Of a DNA stretch of 64,000 bases, positions 58,901-64,000 are shown in pieces. The notes beneath the pieces are model-generated. The model saw only the letters and a program-made list of their open reading frames with translations, ran no database searches and had not been told where the DNA came from. The stretch comes from Beroe ovata (taxonomy: Eukaryota > Ctenophora > Nuda > Beroida > Beroidae): contig CAMPET010000016.1 of the NCBI GenBank assembly GCA_946803715.1, positions 465,093-529,092 of the forward strand, written 5' to 3'. The position numbers and the translations under genes are program-made. Each line of letters begins with the position of its first letter. The first letter of the stretch is position 1.

Positions 58901-59351
58901 GTTGTATAATGTCTATCAATGATAGCCTCTGCCGCGAGAATTTTGTTTTGCACGCAAATTATTCTTGCTGCGGTGCTCTTATATTATAATAGTTATATCT
59001 TATGATGAAACTTTTTGAGATATAACTTTTTATGATATAACTTTTTGAGATTGGCACTGAATAATGAATATTTAAGTTGATCTTCTGTCAAAAACATTCT
59101 ATTCTATTCTATTCTAAGTTCGTGTCTGCTAGGCCTAACATCTTTCCACATGTAGGCGCCAGGCAATAGTTTAGAGTAATGTTATTAACAGTGGGTTATA
59201 GTATTATCTACTGAGGTCTTATCTCATATCATAGACTTAATGTTGGAAAGCATGATTAGAATATTAATTATTAGATTCATCATGTCTTAAATAGATAAAT
59301 ATATGTACTCATATCTTATTCTCTTTTCCTCTTTCTCCCTAGCTTTACGAT
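58901..59351. other. Upstream flank of COG1
   Basis: AT-rich with short duplications (ATATAACTTTTTGAGAT, ATTCTATTCTATTCT). It should contain the COG1 promoter; no motif is clear. Confidence 0.5.
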
Positions 59352-62300
59352 ATGACACCTTCTAATGGTGGTAACAGGAAGCACTTAGTGTCCCAGTCTT
59401 CAGTTTTATCACAGCCTGATCTTCTCAGACCAGATGAGCTTTTCTCACAATTCACGTAAATTTATAGCAATGATTGTTAAATTGATTTCTCAAATTCCCT
59501 TTGAATTTTGATTCAAAAAGTGTGTATTGACTGATATGAATTGGCATCAATTTTGCAGGGTCTCAGAGATCCAGAGAAACTTCCAGAAGATACAGCGTGA
59601 TATTGAAAGTAAGAAACAAGAACTGAGGAGCATGGTTGGGGAGCGCTACAGGGAGCTGATTGACACTGCTGATACTATAACTGATATGAAGAATACAGTC
59701 AGGGATATCAGGACAACCCTTAACTCTATACAAACTTCCTGCAAGATGGGTTTGTTAATTGGTTCAAGAAAAGATACTTGTTCAGAAAATATAACAGCAC
59801 GTTTGTTCTAATATATCATTTTCAATGGTTATGTGCACAAGACATGCTATTAATGAAATTCAGTGATAAATATATCATGGTGTTTCTATTTGCAGAAAAA
59901 ATAACAACACAAGAAAGTGATGAACACTCCAAGAAGGAAGAGTTTTGGAGCATTGCCAGCCAGATGAAGCTCCTTGTTGACACACCTGAGAAAATATGGA
60001 ATGCAATGGAGAACAAGAACTTTCTTATTGGTATGAAAACCTCATAAGTATCGTATATGATGTTTCTACAAGTTTTGAAGTTAATTGCCTCACTGATACT
60101 CATATCAGATATATGCACTTGCTGCCAATAACTTAAAACAGTATTTTGTTCCCGAAATTCCTAAAATTATGCATCCCCAGCTGGTCAACTGTACCTATTA
60201 TCCCGTCACATTGTAACCAACTTGCATATTGGAACGAGTTCCACGCCATCTCCCCATCTCACCAAGTTTCCGGTGTTGACTCAGCAGTGGGGTGCTATCT
60301 CCCACTTCAAACCTTCCATTCTACAGGTTGACCTGATTATATTTGTCATCTCTCCCTTCATCAATGTGTCTGTGCCCTCTCTTGGTGCTATATTCGTACA
60401 AGCGCCAAGAGTCAAGACCGTAAATATTAGAATCACAGAAGTCAACACAGCGTAAACTTGTTAACCCACGAATTTCAGGGATGTAGGGATGTTCTTGAGG
60501 AGGCCAGTGTATCAGATGAGCAATTCACTGACTGTTGTGCTACTATAATCCTATTGGAGGGAATAGATTTGTCAGTTTTATTACAGCAAGTTCTTGACAA
60601 GAGGCTGAGCTCAGTGGGCAGTCACCTAGCAGCTGGCGGTAGTGTCAGAACCCAACTAGCCAAGGTTTGATACTAACTCCATTCAGAGTTTGTTATCATT
60701 CCGAGTTGCCAATCAGTTCGATTGAATTGGATGATTTCTCTTGTTTCCAAACATCACATATGATATAGTACTCTGAAACAGTGTGTTGAAAGCATTACAT
60801 CGACATTGAACCTCGTCAACAATAACTTGGTAACGGATAACAGAATTTCTCTCAAGCTACAGCACTTGTGCAACAAGTAAGTGCCCAAGGGTCCAAAGAC
60901 AAGGGACGGAGGGAAAATGAAAGTTTTAGACCCCCAAAGTCAAAGTTGAAAATTCTTTAATGGTTCCATTGTGCTTTGAACCTCACATCTGAGACGAAAT
61001 TCCAATTTCCACAGACTTTCAGATGACATATCGAGACTTAGATATAAACGAAATAAATTAAATTTTTCACCATTTTCCCGATGAGATAGGCCAGAACACA
61101 TTTTACCAGCCATCGTTATGAGAAAAAATATTTGACCGATTTTGGTGTGTCCCATCGATTTTAGTGGTTTCGTAAGTTTTGCTACCACAGGTTAGAGATC
61201 GTAGTTTAGGTGTGGTTCCACGGTCTGTGATCGTGAATTAGGTTGATACTTGTTGTTTGTGAGGAGAAGGGGGAGTAAGGTGGAAAATTACCGTCGTTAG
61301 TCCAGTAGACTCTTCGTTAGAGGCCTTCAGAATATCGGAGTATAAAAGTGTGGGCTTCACTTTTTAGCGATGCTCTGATCAGAGGTTCGAAGAAAATTTT
61401 TCGTATCATCATCATCATGCCAGTGTATTTAAAGGCGTTGATTTTCTGACGTTGAATCAATTTCCGGACGAATTTTTGGCCCATCTGGCATCTGCTTCCC
61501 TGGGTAGCTGTCTTCCATGTCACAGCTCAGAGTAATTTTCATATTTCCTTGATCTGGGTGTTCGTGTCACAACAACTTTTAGACTGCTTGCTTTGAATAA
61601 ATACCTATATCTTACCTATTTCATTGTGCAGTGTTTCTACAATGGATGTCGTGAGTAGCGCGTTCCAACAAGAGACCGGACTGCAATCCCTGACGCGTCA
61701 TCTGCCACAGCTTGTTCACAGCTACCACCCCACTGTTAACAGGTACTATAGCAGTATAGCAATAACTAGATTAACTACTATAATGTTACCATCCCACTGT
61801 TAACAGGTACTATAGCAGTTTAGCAATAACTAGATTAACTACTATAATGTTACCATCCCACTGCTAACAGGTACTATAGCAGTATAGCAATAACTAGATA
61901 ACCTACTATAATGGTACCATCCCACTGCTAACAGGTATATACTACTATTGCGCTACATAGACTTGTTCACTTGATGAGACTTTTCACTTGTCAAGACATG
62001 CACATCTCAAACACAGACTATCCAGTATCCAATATCCATATCACATCATCGTTGGAAATATTGACAAATTGGAGACTCAATACAATTTTTCAGTTCGCTA
62101 GATCTGCCTGACATAGCTGGCATGTGTAATGAATGGGTTGACGGTGTGATAACTGTTATACACGATACATTACATACAACGTTACACTATGTACAATCGG
62201 TTACCAGTGTTTCAAATATCGTAAAGCCATATTGCCAGGTATGAATTAAGTTTTATCACGATGTTTTTGGATATTGTACGAAACATTTTAGTAAAAATCT

Positions 62301-63433
62301 ATTTTTCAGAAGAGTTCAGCTGAATGGGACCGTGTTTGTGTGGGCGTGTTGTCCAGAAAAGTGGACATATGGGAAGACGTCCTGCTTGCTCCAGTGACAA
62401 GCCACATCAAGAAGATCATCAACTCGTACATTGGAGACGCGATGGTGGCGACCAATGCAGAGCTATCTCAGATAGCACAGAATCACTCTGAGGTGTGGGA
62501 CTGTCACATTGTCAAATGACGCTAATCGTAACGCGCCGGGTTTGCCAGATGAAGATATGCTGATCCATGCGCGCACGGACATCACGTATGCGCGCGCAGT
62601 CTCCCATGCAGTATGTATGCGTGCGTGGATATACCACATTACCACAATCTGGGCACAAGGACATCAGGACCTCTCCAGGCAAATGTGGCTGAGTTTGTCT
62701 GGAACCTCAGCTGTAAGAAGGACTCCAAACTGAAGCAGAAAACAGAAGGATTTGTGGATCCAGTGATGCTGCTCTGTGGTAACTTAAACGAGAGGCTGAC
62801 AGCCATTTACAATGACATCATCTCGTACACAGGTATATCAAATGTAACACTCAGCGAAAAATGACATCTTATACAGAATTTGAGGACCAGTTTCATGTTG
62901 AGTCGGTGACACCACACTCTATTCAGGTCCCCCTGAAAAGGCAAAGTATAAGGAAGACACGATCAGAGCAGCAGAGTTATTCACTCACGTAACGGGAGTG
63001 ACAGAGGAGTCGCTGACTCTACTCGCTGAGCATATTGTCTCTGTTGTACCCGGTACTTTTCTCCAATAATTTCATTTCACTATTTTCGAACATTCCGAAT
63101 CTTCCTCTCCGCTCGGGCGATTTTCGCGATTATGCACTACTTCTCTCCTCACTCCATTTATTCCCCTAATTCTAACCCCTCCCCCTTCCCAAGAGAAGGG
63201 AGATTCCGCCACATTTCCGGACGAGATTTCCATCCTGATGCACGTGTGTCGGTGTATCGTGCTGTACACTCCCCAGCTCACGTCCCTCCTTACCATGTCT
63301 CGTGACAGAGCCAAGTACTACGCCAGTAGTCACTACCAGTGTATCAGCACGGCAAAGTGTACCCTGCTACAGCGGTACGGCGCGTGGCTCTGTGATATGG
63401 TCGTGGGAAAACTGGATGAATTTCTGAAATCAG
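59352..63433 (+). CDS. COG1: Conserved oligomeric Golgi complex subunit 1, 3' end not reached
   Basis: COG1 belongs to the eight-subunit COG tethering complex for retrograde vesicles in the Golgi. Twelve exons in phase: 59352-59455, 59559-59749, 59896-60030, 60181-60326, 60479-60664, 60782-60876, 61632-61742, 62094-62238, 62310-62492, 62679-62832, 62927-63052, 63194-63433, about 605 residues. Exon 2 reads ELRSMVGERYRELIDTADTI, nearly as in vertebrate COG1 (LRQMVGERYRDLIEAADTI). Exon 3 has SQMKLLVDTPEKIWNAME. Exon 4 has QLYLLSRHI and GAISHFKPSIL. The remainder is helical, as expected for a CATCHR protein. The start follows from the first in-frame ATG of an exon with a good donor. The remaining 3' exons are displaced by an N at 63476 and a second copy of the exon 7 region. 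Confidence 0.9.
60930..61560. repeat. Dispersed repeat in COG1 intron 6
   Basis: A 750-base intron carries sequence related to 36430-37050, and its right half is repeated at 63510-63870. The minus-strand frame at 61317-61523 (CQMGQKFVRKLIQRQKINAF) occurs in both later copies but has no recognisable domain and is probably not a gene. Confidence 0.55.
61733..61940 (+). repeat. 64-bp tandem repeat reiterating the COG1 exon 7 splice donor
   Basis: The junction sequence CCACTG(T/C)TAACAG/GTA occurs with GT at 61743, 61807, 61871 and 61935, exactly 64 bases apart. The first is the donor of exon 7. The other three lie in the intron in near-identical context. The unit includes the last 13 bases of the exon. 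Confidence 0.88.
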
Positions 63434-63476
63434 GTTAACATTGCTGCTCAATACAGTGAGTGTGTGTGTGTGTGTN

Positions 63477-64000
63477 GTATACCCATACACCTCTATAGAT
63501 AAGACTTTGGTTTAGGTGTTGTTCCACGGTCTGTGATCGTGAATTAGGTTGATACTTGTAATTTGTGAGTAAAAGGGGGAGTAAGGTGGAAAATTACCGT
63601 CGTTAGTCCAGTAGAATCTTCGTTAGAGGCCTTCAGAATATCGGAGTATAAGAGTGTGGGCTTCACTTTTTAGCGATACTCTGATCAGAGGTTCGAAGAA
63701 AATTTTTCGTATCATCATCATCATGCCAGTGTATTTAAAGGCGTTGATTTTTTGACGTTGAATCAATTTCCGGTCGATTTTTTGGCCCATCTGGCATCTG
63801 CTTCCCTGGGTAGCTGTCTTCCATGTCACAGCTCAGAGTAGGTTTCATATTTCCTTGATCTGGGTGTTTGTGCTTTGAATAAATACCTATATTTTACCTA
63901 TTTCGTTGTGCAGTGTTTCTACAATGGATGTTGTGAGTAGCGCGTTCCAACAAGAGACCGGACTGCAATCCCTGACTCGTCATCTGCCTCAGCTTGTTCA
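63477..64000 (+). repeat. Second copy of the COG1 intron 6 / exon 7 region
   Basis: From about 63508 the sequence repeats 61200-61718 with a few percent differences and a deletion of about 25 bases near 63870. It includes the start of exon 7 (63913 onward), whose encoded residues DVVSSAFQQETGLQSLTRHL are unchanged. It follows a (GT)n tract and an N at 63476. A misplaced alternative haplotype contig is more likely than a true exon duplication. Confidence 0.7.

Noticed and set aside
61317-61523. 68-residue minus-strand frame, repeated at 63623-63829
   Set aside because: Its conservation is explained by the recent duplication of the whole DNA segment, and it lies in a dispersed repeat.
1-64000. 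CRISPR arrays, bacterial operons, integrons or phage modules
   Set aside because: All supported genes have spliceosomal introns and animal homologues; the tandem repeats lack CRISPR spacer structure.

Overview
The window is animal nuclear DNA. Genes are split by short GT-AG introns (about 50-500 bases). The proteins include metazoan types: a PDE1 phosphodiesterase, ABCB6, HEXIM, a CENP-E-like kinesin, COG1 and a class A GPCR. Genes are packed roughly one per 4-5 kb on both strands. Interstitial TTAGGG-type telomere repeats, Penelope-like retroelement fragments, a tRNA-derived SINE, GC-rich palindromic repeats and many (GT)n tracts fill the spaces. The compactness and a gene nested in an intron suggest a compact invertebrate genome, possibly an early-branching animal such as a ctenophore or placozoan. 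That assignment is inference; no species is claimed. Single Ns (3472, 18552, 22595, 25440, 50010, 63476) and N runs (15974-15989, 38664-38884, 53497-53920) look like assembly joins, and several gene breaks or duplications coincide with them.

Layout. 287-4167 (+): PDE1, last ten exons. 4168-6542: GC-rich inverted repeats. 6543-18551 (-): ABCB6, 18 exons recognised, with an intronless GPCR (8030-9361, -) inside one intron. 18553-19206 (+): Penelope-type endonuclease fragment. 20106-21571 (-): secreted EF-hand protein like MCFD2, with a SINE in its last intron. 22336-24661 (-): a cytochrome P450 plus a partial second copy of its 3' end. 25247-28737 and 31202-33883 (-): two tandem membrane epoxide hydrolases with the same ten-exon structure, flanking an unrecognised multi-pass membrane protein (29293-30661, +). 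33884-38304: repeats, including a clear MITE.

38305-48136 (+): a CENP-E-like kinesin in 20 exons (2,202 residues), one exon being 4.2 kb of coiled coil. 48890-50002: palindromic repeats ending in a hairpin element with head-to-head telomere repeats. 50011-50412 (-): second Penelope fragment. 50504-52613 (-): GNL2 ribosome-biogenesis GTPase without its C-terminal part. 53046-54288 (-): NDUFB8-like complex I subunit. 54699-55988 (-): unrecognised multi-pass membrane protein. 56836-57543 (-): HEXIM. 59352-63433 (+): COG1, twelve exons, followed by a second copy of its exon 7 region at the window end.

The genes are mostly unrelated housekeeping, signalling and metabolic functions. The only functional cluster is P450 plus two epoxide hydrolases, which could act in sequence (epoxidation, then hydrolysis). 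No operon-like logic is visible. Exon borders were read by hand from splice consensus, reading phase and remembered family alignments; no searches were run.
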